Positions 42,691 to 51,503 of a DNA stretch of 64,000 nucleotides are shown piece by piece. A model generated the notes under the pieces. It was not told where the DNA came from. It saw nothing but the letters and a program-made list of their open reading frames with translations, and did no database searches. Position numbers and translations under genes: made by a program. The DNA comes from an uncultured Collinsella sp. GTDB lineage: Bacteria > Actinomycetota > Coriobacteriia > Coriobacteriales > Coriobacteriaceae. Each line of letters starts with the position of its first letter. Position 1 is the first letter of the stretch. The stretch spans positions 1 to 64,000 of the forward strand of contig UQKL01000016.1 of assembly GCA_900541695.1 (NCBI GenBank). The letters are read 5' to 3'.

Positions 42691-43125
42691 ATGGATACCA
42701 AGCAGCAACTCGTCAATGCCCTCGCAGGTCTGGGCTCAACCATTACCGAAGCTATGGATGTCATCGAAGGCTTTGTCCCCTGCGGACATCCCGCCCTCAC
42801 GGTATCGAACGCACTCGTCGTGCTGGACGCTGACGATGATGCAGCTCTCGCCCAGCAGCTTGAGACCGTCGAGGGCTTTATCGACCATGTGAGTGAGAAC
42901 CGCGGCGTGTCCGCCTACCACGGCATCGAGGTCGAGCTCGCGGGTCCAAAAGCTGATCTGCTCGCAGCAATCTGCGAGGTAGGCGCCCTTATGCAGACCG
43001 CAGGCGTCAAGAACACCCAGGTCAACGAGTGGGTCTACCGCAGTCTGGCAGCACTCGATAGCTCCGACGAAAAGGCAGCCGAGCAGCTCGCAGAAAGTCC
43101 CGCCATTAAGGCCGAGCTTTTGTAA
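42691..43125 (+). CDS. Conserved-looking hypothetical protein
   Basis: The 144-residue acidic soluble protein starts behind GAAAGGACC. I do not recognise a family. It is mostly helical with many Ala/Glu/Asp residues. One cysteine pair (VPCGH, ICEVG) and the segment VVLDADDDAALAQQLETVEGF are its notable features. It lies between ssrA and a convergent toxin-antitoxin pair and has its own promoter region (TATATT near 42650). The good ribosome site and GC-biased third positions support coding. Confidence 0.8.
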   Translation: MDTKQQLVNALAGLGSTITEAMDVIEGFVPCGHPALTVSNALVVLDADDDAALAQQLETVEGFIDHVSENRGVSAYHGIEVELAGPKADLLAAICEVGALMQTAGVKNTQVNEWVYRSLAALDSSDEKAAEQLAESPAIKAELL

Positions 43126-43183
43126 ATAGCAGATGCGGGTCCCTTGGCGCATCGTCGTCCAAGAGGCCTGCAAACAGTTCGCG

Positions 43184-43699
43184 TCAACTGATAGCCGCGC
43201 CGCCGCGTTCGGCCAAAATAAGAATCGGCATCATTTGACGAGGTGTCTTTGCTGCAAGATCGGCATGTTCGAGCAGCTTGCGATCGTTAGTTACCAAGTA
43301 ATCAACCTGGGCGCGTTTGCATGCGGCGAGTACCAAGTTGTCCTCGTAATCGCAATGGAGCGCTAAGTATTTGTCGGCTAGCCACAGATCGGATGCGTCT
43401 GCGCCCACGGCGGTGGCGTTTTCGGTCATATTTCGAACAAACGCCAGCGCGGCCTCGCCTATCGCTCGTGCCGATGCTTCGTCGGCCGAGCCTTTTTTAG
43501 CAATAACCCTGCGCTTCAGCTCGTGTTGGACAACGTACAGTACATCCTTGGCGATATGCACCGGAAAGAGCAACGTTGCGCCAGATTCCGCAGCCCGTCC
43601 GATAAACGCACGCGCGGCAAGCGACTCGGCATGGTCGACGCAAAACGAATCAACCCATACGTTGGCATCCACCATTATTTTGAGGGGAGCCCCGCTCAC
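43184..43699 (-). CDS. PIN-domain ribonuclease toxin (VapC-like)
   Basis: The 171-residue protein has the PIN acidic residues: Asp in MVDANVWVDSF near the start, Glu/Asp in the central helix, and the C-terminal DNLVLAACKRAQVDYLVTNDRKLL with the conserved D-x-x-x-x-x-A and T-N-D. It should cleave RNA. I start at a GTG (43699) that overlaps the antitoxin stop (GTGA) and has AAGGGG upstream; an ATG at 43675 is the alternative. Coupling by a 4-base overlap fits a toxin translated after its antitoxin. Confidence 0.87.
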   Translation of the reverse strand: MSGAPLKIMVDANVWVDSFCVDHAESLAARAFIGRAAESGATLLFPVHIAKDVLYVVQHELKRRVIAKKGSADEASARAIGEAALAFVRNMTENATAVGADASDLWLADKYLALHCDYEDNLVLAACKRAQVDYLVTNDRKLLEHADLAAKTPRQMMPILILAERGGAAIS

Positions 43700-44049
43700 A
43701 GGATCATCCCCTTTTGGCGATAGCGCTCGTCCATGGCTTCGGAATAGATTGTGTCCCAATCGCGATCGTCGGATACGGGCAACGTAGCGATGCCCAGGTC
43801 CGCGTAAAGCTGATCCGCCGCCGCCCATGATGCGGCGAACGGAGTATCGGGCGCGACGGTCTGCTGCCGGTCGTCGACGGCCGCAAGCACTTCCTCGCAC
43901 TGCCCGCCACCCTGCGCGACCTTGACCACCACCTTTTTGATGAGCTCGGGCAGTGACCCGCCCGAAAGCCGCAGCGCTTCCTCGGCACGGTTCTTGACCT
44001 GGCGATCCACGCGAACGTTCACCTGCGCCATGCCGTCAACAGCACCCAT
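43696..44049 (-). CDS. RelB/DinJ-like antitoxin
   Basis: The 117-residue protein has an N-terminal ribbon-helix-helix (VNVRVDRQVKNRAEEALRLSG, then SLPELIKKVV) that binds DNA, followed by an acidic tail with DRDWDTIYSEAMDERY that would embrace the toxin. The start at 44049 follows GGTGAGG; MAQVNV at 44031 is possible. It pairs with the PIN toxin by a 4-base overlap, a RelB-type antitoxin with a VapC-type toxin. The direct repeats at 44081-44111 are its likely operator. Confidence 0.87.
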   Translation of the reverse strand: MGAVDGMAQVNVRVDRQVKNRAEEALRLSGGSLPELIKKVVVKVAQGGGQCEEVLAAVDDRQQTVAPDTPFAASWAAADQLYADLGIATLPVSDDRDWDTIYSEAMDERYRQKGMIL

Positions 44050-44080
44050 CTCAACCTCACCTTCGACTTCCGCTATCTTA

Positions 44081-44111
44081 GCTAGCACAACTATATATTG
44101 CTGCTAGCACA
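44081..44111 (-). promoter_or_regulatory. Direct-repeat operator of the toxin-antitoxin pair
   Basis: GCTAGCACA occurs at 44081-44089 and 44103-44111 (22 bases apart, about two helical turns), with ATATATAG between. Read on the minus strand TGTGCTAGC precedes TAAGAT, a -10-like box about 30 bases before the antitoxin start. Each repeat holds the palindrome GCTAGC, fitting ribbon-helix-helix dimers. Confidence 0.65.
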
Positions 44112-44187
44112 TGGTCAAACGCAAAAGGCCTGCATTCTGGCGGCTGCAACACCGCCCAAATGCAGGCCGAAAACTAAAGTAAAAGTG

Positions 44188-46263
44188 CTAGCGCAGATAT
44201 GCTTTCGCGTTGCTCAGGCTGTAGGCAATCGTCGAGCCATTGTGCAGCAACGACGACGTCTGCGGGGTAATCGCGCCGGTAATGCCGAGCGCCAGGAGCG
44301 CCGAGTTGGTGAGCATCACCTTAGAGTAGGAGCTCGTCAGACGATCAATGAGGCCCTGACTCATGCGGCGCAGGCGCACGATCGCGGCGAGATCCGTATC
44401 GGTCAGGATGATATCGGCGACCTCCTTGGCGATGTCGCTTCCGCCACCCATCGCCAGGCCCACGTCGGCCAAACCGAGCGCCGGCGAATCGTTGACGCCG
44501 TCGCCCACCATGGCAACGTGGCGCCCCTCGCCCTTGATGCGCTCCACATACGCGTACTTATCCTCGGGCAGCAGCTCGGCCTTAAACTCGTCGACCCCCG
44601 CCTCTCGCGCAATGCGCTCGGCCGTGCGCTCGGAGTCGCCCGTAAGCATAACGACATGTTTGACGCCCAGCGCATGCAGATCGGCGATGGCCTCGCGCAC
44701 TCCGGGCTTGAGCGGATCCTCGATGCCGAGCACGCCCACGACCGTGCCGTCGACCGCCAGGTACAGCGGCGACAAGCCCTGCATCTGGGACTCGATGCGC
44801 TCCTTGATGTCGGATTCGAGCTGCGCGCCCTCATCCTCAAATACAAAGTGCGCGGAACCGATGATGGCGCGACGCCCTTCGATGGACGAAGCGATACCGT
44901 GTGCCACGATGTACTCGACGGCGGCGTGGCGCTCGCGATGCTCGAGCCCGCGCTCACGTGCCGCATTGACCACGGCGCGCGCCACCGGATGCGGAAAATG
45001 CTCCTCCAAGCAAGCGGAAAGGCGCAGGATCTCGTCCTCGCTCCAGCCATCGGTGGTGAGTACGCAGGCAAGACGCGGCTGCGCCTCGGTGAGCGTGCCG
45101 GTCTTATCAAAGACAATGGTATCGGCCTTGGCAAACGACTCAAAGTACTTGGCGCCCTTGACCATCACGCCCATCTTGGCGGCATCGCTCATGGCGGTCA
45201 TGACGGCGACCGAACCCGTGAGCTTGAGCGCGCACGAGTAGTCGACCATCAGTGCCGCCGAGGTCTTAATGAGACTGCGCGTGGTGAGCGCAACCAGGCC
45301 CGCGAGCAGGAAGTTCCACGGGACGATCTTGTTGGCGAGGTCTTCCATGTGCGACTGGCCCTCGGACTTGAGCGAGTCGGCCGTCTGCACGAGCGAGACG
45401 ATCGAGCGCAGCTTGGTCTGCGCCGTGTTGGCGCGCACGCGCACCAAGATGCTGCCGTCTTCCACGACGGTTCCGGCGAACACGTCGTCGCCTGCGCTGC
45501 GCTCGACGGCAAGCGGCTCGCCGGTCAGGGTCGCCTGGTTGACCATGGCGCTTCCCTGCTCGACGACGCCGTCAATGCAGATGGACATGCCGGTGCGCAC
45601 GGCCACCAAGTCACCGGGCTCAAGCTCGGTCGCGGCAACGCTTACCTCGGTGTCGCCGACGACCTTTTGCGCCTTGTCGGGCACATCGAGCAGCGAGTTG
45701 ATGAGCTCGTTTTCGCTCATGGCGCGGGTGTAGTCCTCGAGCAATTCGCCCACGTTGAGCAGGAACATTGTCTGGCCCGCGGTGTCGACATCACGTTTGA
45801 CGAACGAAATGCCGATGGCCGACGCATCAAGCACGGAAACGGTCAAGCGCGGCTGCGCGAGTTCACGGAGGGCGGCGCGCAAAAAGGTCATGTAACCGGC
45901 TACGACAAACACCGCACGCAGGGGCGTGGGCAAAAACCATCGGCGCGCACAGTGAGCGCCGATGAGTGTGGCAAGATCCATAACGAGCTTGTGCTTGCGT
46001 GGCTCAAGCTGCATCACGTAACCCGTCTTTGCGTCGGCAATGGCCTGGGCGTCGAGTGCGCCCAGAGCATCGAGCACGCCTGCACGACGCTGCTCGTCAT
46101 ATTCGAGCGCCATCTGGCCGATGCGGCCGTAGACGCGCACCTTGCGCACGCCATCGATTTCGCCACTGAGCTTTAGAAGCGCATCGAGATCGCTCTCTGG
46201 CACAGGACCCGCCAACTGGAGGCGGGTCCTGCCGGGGATCTCGCTAATAATCGAGAATCTCAT
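44188..46263 (-). CDS. P1B-type metal-transporting ATPase with a YSCA membrane motif
   Basis: The 691-residue membrane pump has an N-terminal HMA-like fold without a CxxC (1-80), TGEPLAVE in the actuator domain, FDKTGTLT with the phosphorylated Asp386, HFPHPVARAV (the P1B HP locus) and GDGVNDSPAL. In the sixth membrane helix, where P1B pumps have CPC or SPC, it reads VDYSCALKL (Cys344). This variant occurs in poorly characterised metal exporters often linked to small DUF6110-like proteins. Metal specificity is unknown. It is 18 bases downstream of the DUF6110-like gene and shares a promoter motif with the neighbouring ABC operon. Confidence 0.9.
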   Translation of the reverse strand: MRFSIISEIPGRTRLQLAGPVPESDLDALLKLSGEIDGVRKVRVYGRIGQMALEYDEQRRAGVLDALGALDAQAIADAKTGYVMQLEPRKHKLVMDLATLIGAHCARRWFLPTPLRAVFVVAGYMTFLRAALRELAQPRLTVSVLDASAIGISFVKRDVDTAGQTMFLLNVGELLEDYTRAMSENELINSLLDVPDKAQKVVGDTEVSVAATELEPGDLVAVRTGMSICIDGVVEQGSAMVNQATLTGEPLAVERSAGDDVFAGTVVEDGSILVRVRANTAQTKLRSIVSLVQTADSLKSEGQSHMEDLANKIVPWNFLLAGLVALTTRSLIKTSAALMVDYSCALKLTGSVAVMTAMSDAAKMGVMVKGAKYFESFAKADTIVFDKTGTLTEAQPRLACVLTTDGWSEDEILRLSACLEEHFPHPVARAVVNAARERGLEHRERHAAVEYIVAHGIASSIEGRRAIIGSAHFVFEDEGAQLESDIKERIESQMQGLSPLYLAVDGTVVGVLGIEDPLKPGVREAIADLHALGVKHVVMLTGDSERTAERIAREAGVDEFKAELLPEDKYAYVERIKGEGRHVAMVGDGVNDSPALGLADVGLAMGGGSDIAKEVADIILTDTDLAAIVRLRRMSQGLIDRLTSSYSKVMLTNSALLALGITGAITPQTSSLLHNGSTIAYSLSNAKAYLR

Positions 46264-46281
46264 GGTTTGTGCCTAGGAGCG

Positions 46282-46527
46282 CTACTCGGCTGCCTTGTCC
46301 GCAGCGGCCTCGCTCTGGGTGATGTAGGCAGCCTCGGCAACCATGTCGTCGACATTAGCCTTGGCCTGCTCAACCATGTCCTGGTAGCCATTCTTGATGC
46401 GCATGCCGCACGCAATGCCCTGCACGCAGGCATTCTTGACCGGAGCGCTGGTAAGCAGCTTGATGCCGGCCGCGCCAAGCAGAAAACCGCCACCGACAAG
46501 CAGGGTATTGAACGTCGACTTCTTCAT
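46282..46527 (-). CDS. Small membrane-anchored protein, DUF6110-like
   Basis: The 81-residue protein starts MKKSTFNTLLVGGGFLLGAA, a single membrane segment, then KLLTSAPVKNACVQGIACGMRIKNGY and an acidic Ala-rich tail. It resembles the small partners found beside YSCA-type P1B ATPases. The cysteines in ACVQGIACG may help deliver metal; this is a guess. The start at 46527 follows AAAAGGGAG. It is the first gene of the two-gene ATPase operon, and the GTTAGCCATGGCT motif lies 114-126 bases upstream. Confidence 0.8.
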   Translation of the reverse strand: MKKSTFNTLLVGGGFLLGAAGIKLLTSAPVKNACVQGIACGMRIKNGYQDMVEQAKANVDDMVAEAAYITQSEAAADKAAE

Positions 46528-46640
46528 GTTGCTTCTCCCTTTTGCCGCATTGGACGCGGCATGGTGCTTCAGCACCCGAGTAAACAAGTTTGCTCGGGCA
46601 CGCTTTTGAAATATCTCAATTTTATCTAACTATCTAGGTC

Positions 46641-46653
46641 AGCCATGGCTAAC
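46641..46653 (-). promoter_or_regulatory. Shared 13-bp motif upstream of the P-type ATPase operon
   Basis: On the minus strand GTTAGCCATGGCT, identical to the site at 50362-50374 before the ABC operon. It contains the palindrome AGCCATGGCT, and AGATAA follows about 15 bases later as a possible -10 box. Likely a site for the AraC-type regulator at 50422. Confidence 0.6.
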
Positions 46654-46697
46654 CTTTTGAAAATTAACGATGCGGAGTAACCGATTGTCAATGTGAG

Positions 46698-46714
46698 AAA
46701 GGGACTGTCCCTTT
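46698..46714. terminator. Palindrome AAAGGGAC-T-GTCCCTTT after the ABC operon
   Basis: The 17-base palindrome sits nine bases after the stop of the downstream ABC gene and is followed on the minus strand by TCTCAC rather than a T-run. It shares GGGAC/GTCCC with other intergenic hairpins. It may mark the transcript end. Confidence 0.55.
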
Positions 46715-46722
46715 GCCCCTTC

Positions 46723-48480
46723 TTACAACTGCCAGGTAGCTGCTTCCTTTTGCAGCGCCACCATGCGGGCGAATTCTCCACCTGCCGCCTTGAGCTGCGC
46801 CGGAGTGCCCTGCTCGGCAACCACACCATCCTTGAGTACAACGATTTTGTCGGCATTTTCCACCGTACGCATACGGTGGGCAATAACGATAACCGTCTTA
46901 CCTGCGAGCAGGCGGGAGAGCGCCTGCTGAACCACGGTCTCGTTCTCCACATCCAAGCTCGCCGTCGCCTCGTCCAACAGCACGATAGGCGCGTCTTTGA
47001 GCAGCGCACGGGCGATAGAGATGCGCTGGCGCTCACCGCCGGACAGCTTGGAGCCGTTCTCGCCGATCATGGTGTCATAGCCCTGCGGCATGCGGCTCAC
47101 AAACTCGTCGCAGTTGGCGGCACGCGCGGCAGCAAGCACTTCCTCATCGGTGGCATCACGACGCCCGAGGCGGATGTTTCCCATCACCGTGTCGTCAAAG
47201 AGCAGCACGTCTTGGAACACAATGGCGTAATCACGCAGCAGTACCTCGGGATCGACGCTTGCAACATCCACACCGCCCACGGTAACCTTGCCCGCGGTGG
47301 CATCCCAAAAGCGCGCGGCAAGGCGGCTCACCGTGGACTTACCGGAACCCGAAGGACCGACCAGCGCCGTAACTTCGCCTTCCTTGGCGGTAAAGCTCAC
47401 ATCGGTAAGAACTTTCTCGCCGGCGCGGCCGTCCTCGCCCGCACCATAGCCAAATGCCACGTGATCGAACACCACATCGTGGCCCACGGGCTCAAATTTC
47501 TCGCTACCCCGCGCCACAGGCTCTTCCATGATGGAACGCATGCGCTTGGCAGACGACTCGGCGGCAAACAGCTCGGACATTAACATTAACGCCTGGTCAA
47601 AGGGTGCATAGATACGGCTCACCATAAGCAGGAAGGCAAACATCACCAAAAAGTCGACCTGGCCGGAGGCGACCATCGCAGCGCCCGTGACCAACGTGGT
47701 GGCAATCCCCAGGCGCAGGATGGCAAAGGCGGAGTTGACCAAAAGCCCGTTGGCGAGCTCGCCTTTGGTGGTCTCGCGCTCCTCGGCATCGATCACGGCG
47801 TTGAGTCCCTCAAGATAATGGGCCTCCTGGTTGGTGGCGCGGATCTCGCGCACGCAGTCGAGCGTCTCCTGGATCGCCTCGGTGACCTTGACCTTCTCGG
47901 CGCGCACGCGGTCGAACACCGGGGTCATGGGCCCGCGTGTCAGATACAGCACGGCAAAGGCCACGGGCACGCTCCAAAACGCCGCAATCGCCAGCTGCCA
48001 GCAAAAGAACAGCGACGCCACGAACACGATGGCACTTGCGATGATGGCACCCCAAAGCTCTCCCAGCACGTGGCTGTAGGCGTGCTCCATGGCCTGGACG
48101 TCGCCCATGATGGTCTCGGTTAAATCGGCCAGATCACGACGACCAAAAAACGACAGCGGCAGTTTGCGCAAGCGCTCGGCAATCTCCATACGCTGCTTGC
48201 CGCACTCCTCGTAAAAGATGCAGTAGGTGTAGTAATACTGCTGCCAGTTAGAGGCAAAGAGCAACACGAAAAAGACCAGGAGGCCGCCCACAATCGGCAG
48301 GGCATCCGGCAGGTCGGCACCGGTGGCGAGATGTTCGACAAAACCGGCCATGACTAGGAATAAAAAGCCCATGCCGGCCATGGTAATGAGATTGGTGAGC
48401 GCGGTCCAGAAAATGCCGCGTTTTACGCCGGCGACGCCTTTATCGGATAGGAAATACTTCTTTTGGAATGAGGCGAACAT
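46723..48480 (-). CDS. ABC transporter, membrane-ATPase half (second subunit)
   Basis: The 585-residue exporter-type half transporter has six membrane helices (about 20-300) and an ATPase domain with Walker A GPSGSGKST, signature LSGGERQR, Walker B IVLLDEATASLD and H-loop IVIAHRM. It starts directly at the stop of its partner (TAA then ATG at 48480), so the two form a heterodimer. With a divergent AraC regulator this arrangement resembles YbtPQ-type siderophore systems, which import despite exporter folds. Drug or peptide export is an alternative. Confidence 0.92.
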   Translation of the reverse strand: MFASFQKKYFLSDKGVAGVKRGIFWTALTNLITMAGMGFLFLVMAGFVEHLATGADLPDALPIVGGLLVFFVLLFASNWQQYYYTYCIFYEECGKQRMEIAERLRKLPLSFFGRRDLADLTETIMGDVQAMEHAYSHVLGELWGAIIASAIVFVASLFFCWQLAIAAFWSVPVAFAVLYLTRGPMTPVFDRVRAEKVKVTEAIQETLDCVREIRATNQEAHYLEGLNAVIDAEERETTKGELANGLLVNSAFAILRLGIATTLVTGAAMVASGQVDFLVMFAFLLMVSRIYAPFDQALMLMSELFAAESSAKRMRSIMEEPVARGSEKFEPVGHDVVFDHVAFGYGAGEDGRAGEKVLTDVSFTAKEGEVTALVGPSGSGKSTVSRLAARFWDATAGKVTVGGVDVASVDPEVLLRDYAIVFQDVLLFDDTVMGNIRLGRRDATDEEVLAAARAANCDEFVSRMPQGYDTMIGENGSKLSGGERQRISIARALLKDAPIVLLDEATASLDVENETVVQQALSRLLAGKTVIVIAHRMRTVENADKIVVLKDGVVAEQGTPAQLKAAGGEFARMVALQKEAATWQL

Positions 48481-50307
48481 TTAGGCCTCGCCTCCCTTCG
48501 CGGCGGCGACATCCGCGGCCGCAGCAGTGATCTTCCAGCTCGCGGCCTGTTCGTATTCGGCCCACATCTTGGCGTACAGGCCGTTTTGGGACAGCAGCTC
48601 GGCATGGGTGCCGGCCTCCTGCACACCACCCTGGTTGAGCACCACGATCTTGTTGGCCCCCACCACGGTCGAAAGCCGGTGCGCGATCATAATGACCGTG
48701 CGGCCTGCCGCCAATTTGCTAAAGGCGCGCTGGATGAGCGCCTCGTTCTCGGGGTCGGCAAAGGCTGTGGCCTCGTCGAGCACCACGATAGGCGCGTCTT
48801 TAAGGATCGCGCGGGCGAGTGCTACGCGCTGCACCTCGCCGCCCGAAAGATATGCTCCGCCGGCACCGAGCATGGTATTGATACCCTGCGGGAGCTTGGC
48901 CACAATGTCGTCGCACTGAGCTGCGGAGAGGGCCGCACGCACTTCGTCGTCAGTGGCCGTGGGCTTGGAGGCACGCACGTTATCGGCAAGTGTTTGCCGG
49001 AACAGCTGGTTGGTCTGGAACACGAAGGCAACCTGGTCCATAAGCTCGTGGGGATCCATGTCGCGAACGTCCACACCGCCTACGAGCACTCGACCCGAGG
49101 AAACATCCCAAAAACGAGGAATCAGGCTTGCGCAGGTTGACTTGCCGCCGCCCGAAGGACCCACAAGCGCAAGGGCACTACCAGCGGGAACGCTGAAACT
49201 TACATGGCTAACGGCAGGTGCTTCGGCACCCTCGTACGTAAAGCTCACGTCCTCAAATCGCACGTCGCCGCCGGCAGGGTGCTTGGGTTGCACGGGCACG
49301 GAGAGCCGCTTGGAATCCATGACGCTTCGGATGCGAGCCAGCGAATCGGCACTCATCTGAGAGGCCTCGCCCACAAACATGAGCTTGGTCATGGCCGTCG
49401 GTACCACGGCCGAAAATATCGCGTAAAACGTGAAGTTGGTCATAAAGCGTGCAAAGTCCGTCTCGCCCGGCGCCAACAGCAACGCCACGGGCAAAAGGAA
49501 TGCCACAAGACCATTGAGCGCGGTAAGGTTGAGCACCTGTGGACCTCGGCAGAACGTGCCCGCATAGCTTTGCGCCATGTCAGCGTATTCGGCGATCGCA
49601 TCGTGGAAGGCCTTAAAGGAGTAGACCGTCTGCTGGAATACCTTGACCACGGGGATACCGCGTACGTATTCGGTGCCGGTCTTGTTCATCTTGACCAGCG
49701 CGCCCATGTAGGCCTTCATAAACTCGCCGCCCTTGCCGCCCATCATGGCGGCCATGGCGCCAAGCGAAACGACGACCGAGATAAGGCATGCCGCGCCCAA
49801 GCGCCAATCGAGGGCGAAAAGCAGCACGAGCAGACCTGCGACCATGGCGGTGGCGCCGGCGATATCGGGCAGCATGTGCGCGAGCAGTGTCTCGGTTGAG
49901 GCGGCGCATCCGTCTACGATACGGCGCAGCTCACCGGTGGCGTGCGTGTCAAAGTAGCCGAGCGGCAGCTTAAGCAGATGCTCGCTCGTAGCCTTGCGGA
50001 TATTGGACGCGCAACGAAACGCGGATAGGTGTGTGCACATGAGCCCCACGAAATAAATCACGATGCTCACCAGGGCAAAACCGACGGCCCACCAACCATA
50101 CATCGCGATGTCGCAGGCTTCGCTCCAGTTAGGTGCCACGGCGATCAGATCGCGCGCGACAAGCCAAATGCACACGTACGGGCCAAAGCTCAGCAGCTGC
50201 GAGAGCGCCGAGAGAGCCATGCCCAAATACGTTAGGAATTTGCGGTCGCCGGCATATGCAAGCAGCTCGCCGATACCGCCGCCTTCCCTTTTTGATCCCT
50301 TTGCCAT
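48481..50307 (-). CDS. ABC transporter, membrane-ATPase half (first subunit)
   Basis: The 608-residue half transporter has six membrane helices and an ATPase domain with GPSGGGKST, LSGGEVQR, IVVLDEATAFAD and MIAHRLS. The aspartate/glutamate catalytic positions look intact in both subunits, apart from the D-loop variant AFADPENEA here (usually ASLDxxxE). The ATG at 50307 follows GAAAGGAA; the frame extends 21 codons upstream without similarity. It is the first gene of a coupled pair divergent from the AraC regulator. Confidence 0.92.
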   Translation of the reverse strand: MAKGSKREGGGIGELLAYAGDRKFLTYLGMALSALSQLLSFGPYVCIWLVARDLIAVAPNWSEACDIAMYGWWAVGFALVSIVIYFVGLMCTHLSAFRCASNIRKATSEHLLKLPLGYFDTHATGELRRIVDGCAASTETLLAHMLPDIAGATAMVAGLLVLLFALDWRLGAACLISVVVSLGAMAAMMGGKGGEFMKAYMGALVKMNKTGTEYVRGIPVVKVFQQTVYSFKAFHDAIAEYADMAQSYAGTFCRGPQVLNLTALNGLVAFLLPVALLLAPGETDFARFMTNFTFYAIFSAVVPTAMTKLMFVGEASQMSADSLARIRSVMDSKRLSVPVQPKHPAGGDVRFEDVSFTYEGAEAPAVSHVSFSVPAGSALALVGPSGGGKSTCASLIPRFWDVSSGRVLVGGVDVRDMDPHELMDQVAFVFQTNQLFRQTLADNVRASKPTATDDEVRAALSAAQCDDIVAKLPQGINTMLGAGGAYLSGGEVQRVALARAILKDAPIVVLDEATAFADPENEALIQRAFSKLAAGRTVIMIAHRLSTVVGANKIVVLNQGGVQEAGTHAELLSQNGLYAKMWAEYEQAASWKITAAAADVAAAKGGEA

Positions 50308-50361
50308 GAGATTCCTTTCTAACGGCTTGAGAGTTAACCGTAATGAACTTATCATTGATGT

Positions 50362-50374
50362 GTTAGCCATGGCT
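50362..50374. promoter_or_regulatory. Shared 13-bp motif between ABC operon and AraC regulator
   Basis: GTTAGCCATGGCT lies between the divergent starts (50307 and 50422). On the ABC side its palindrome is followed after seven bases by TGATAA, a possible -10 box. The identical motif at 46641-46653 has a similar arrangement before the P-type ATPase operon. Confidence 0.6.
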
Positions 50375-50421
50375 CACAATTAAGCCAGGCGTGGACGTTT
50401 CTGCAAAGGAAAGGGACGCTC

Positions 50422-51426
50422 TTGCAAATACGGCGGGCAGCGACCGACATAACCGAGCTCTACGCACCGCAGTTTGAGCAGTTTGGCCTGGAGCTTACCG
50501 GCAAGGGCGCCGTCTTTACCGGCGAGGTGGCAAACGACCGGGCGCACGGCCGCGCATGGATCATGCCCCTCTCCCCCACCTGCATCGTCATGGAGCATTT
50601 CATTACCCCGACGCACGATATGTACCTAGCCGAATACACATCCGAACCGTACGCATGCGTGAGCGAAGTCAGCGCGCCCACGCTCATGTGCATGCCCGAG
50701 GCTGGCATAACGCCTGCGAACCTTAAACCCTTGCATGGACCGTGGCCAAACAATGCCGTGTGCAGCTTTATCCAAGATAACTGTGGCGAGGAGTTAAGCC
50801 CACTGTTTGCAGGGCGGCTCTATCACTCGCGCTCGGTGCTCTTTTTGCCTGGATATTTTGACGAACTGGAGCACCGCTATCCCACCGAGTTCGCAGGGGT
50901 CTTTGAGGCGTTTGCCGAGCCATGGCACGAGGAGGCGACGTCTGCCATCTGCCACACGTTGCGCAGGATTAACGAGGACCGCGCCCGCACCGCAGGCGGA
51001 CACGTCTATATGCAGGGCATCGTGGAGACCATGGTCGCGGAGCTCGCCTGTTCGCGCGCGGCCCACAAGCAGGCGCGGCAGGCGGCAGACACACGCGTCA
51101 GCATAACCATTGCCGAAGAAGCAACGGCAATGATTGAGCGCGCGCTCGACAAAGGCAGGCGTGTGGGTATCAACGAGGTGGCCGAGAGGCTCTACACAAG
51201 CCGCTCCAAGCTATGCGCCACCTTTAAGGCCCAAACTGACGAGTCCCTGGGCGCCTACATTCGCAGACGCCGTATGGAGCGAGCACAGGACCTTTTGGCC
51301 GATAGCGCGCTCACGATAGCGCAGGTGGCAGAGCGTCTAGGCTACCCTCAGCAGGCCGCCTTCGCCCAAGCCTTCAAGCAACACACCGGCACCACCCCCA
51401 CCGCTTGGCGCTCCCAACATATATAA
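50422..51426 (+). CDS. AraC-family transcriptional regulator
   Basis: The 334-residue protein ends in a standard two-motif AraC domain: VGINEVAERLYTSRSKLCATFKAQTDESLGAYIRRRRM and then TIAQVAERLGYPQQAAFAQAFKQHTGTTPTAWR (residues about 250-330). The N-terminal 230 residues form a sensor region with several cysteines and a PNxxPLHGPW segment; no named ligand fold is evident. The start is a TTG at 50422 with AAAGGG nine bases upstream. Position and the shared motif suggest that it activates the divergent ABC pair and perhaps the P-type ATPase operon, possibly in response to a metal or siderophore. Confidence 0.88.
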   Translation: MQIRRAATDITELYAPQFEQFGLELTGKGAVFTGEVANDRAHGRAWIMPLSPTCIVMEHFITPTHDMYLAEYTSEPYACVSEVSAPTLMCMPEAGITPANLKPLHGPWPNNAVCSFIQDNCGEELSPLFAGRLYHSRSVLFLPGYFDELEHRYPTEFAGVFEAFAEPWHEEATSAICHTLRRINEDRARTAGGHVYMQGIVETMVAELACSRAAHKQARQAADTRVSITIAEEATAMIERALDKGRRVGINEVAERLYTSRSKLCATFKAQTDESLGAYIRRRRMERAQDLLADSALTIAQVAERLGYPQQAAFAQAFKQHTGTTPTAWRSQHI

Positions 51427-51503
51427 AGAATGAAGGCGCCAACGGCGCCCTCATTCACCAAATTCCATTCAGCCCCGCCTGACCCGAACGGCCGAGTCGT
51501 TAC

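Noticed and set aside
44098..46176. 692-residue open frame antisense to the P-type ATPase
   Set aside because: Antisense shadow; the minus strand has all P-type ATPase motifs.
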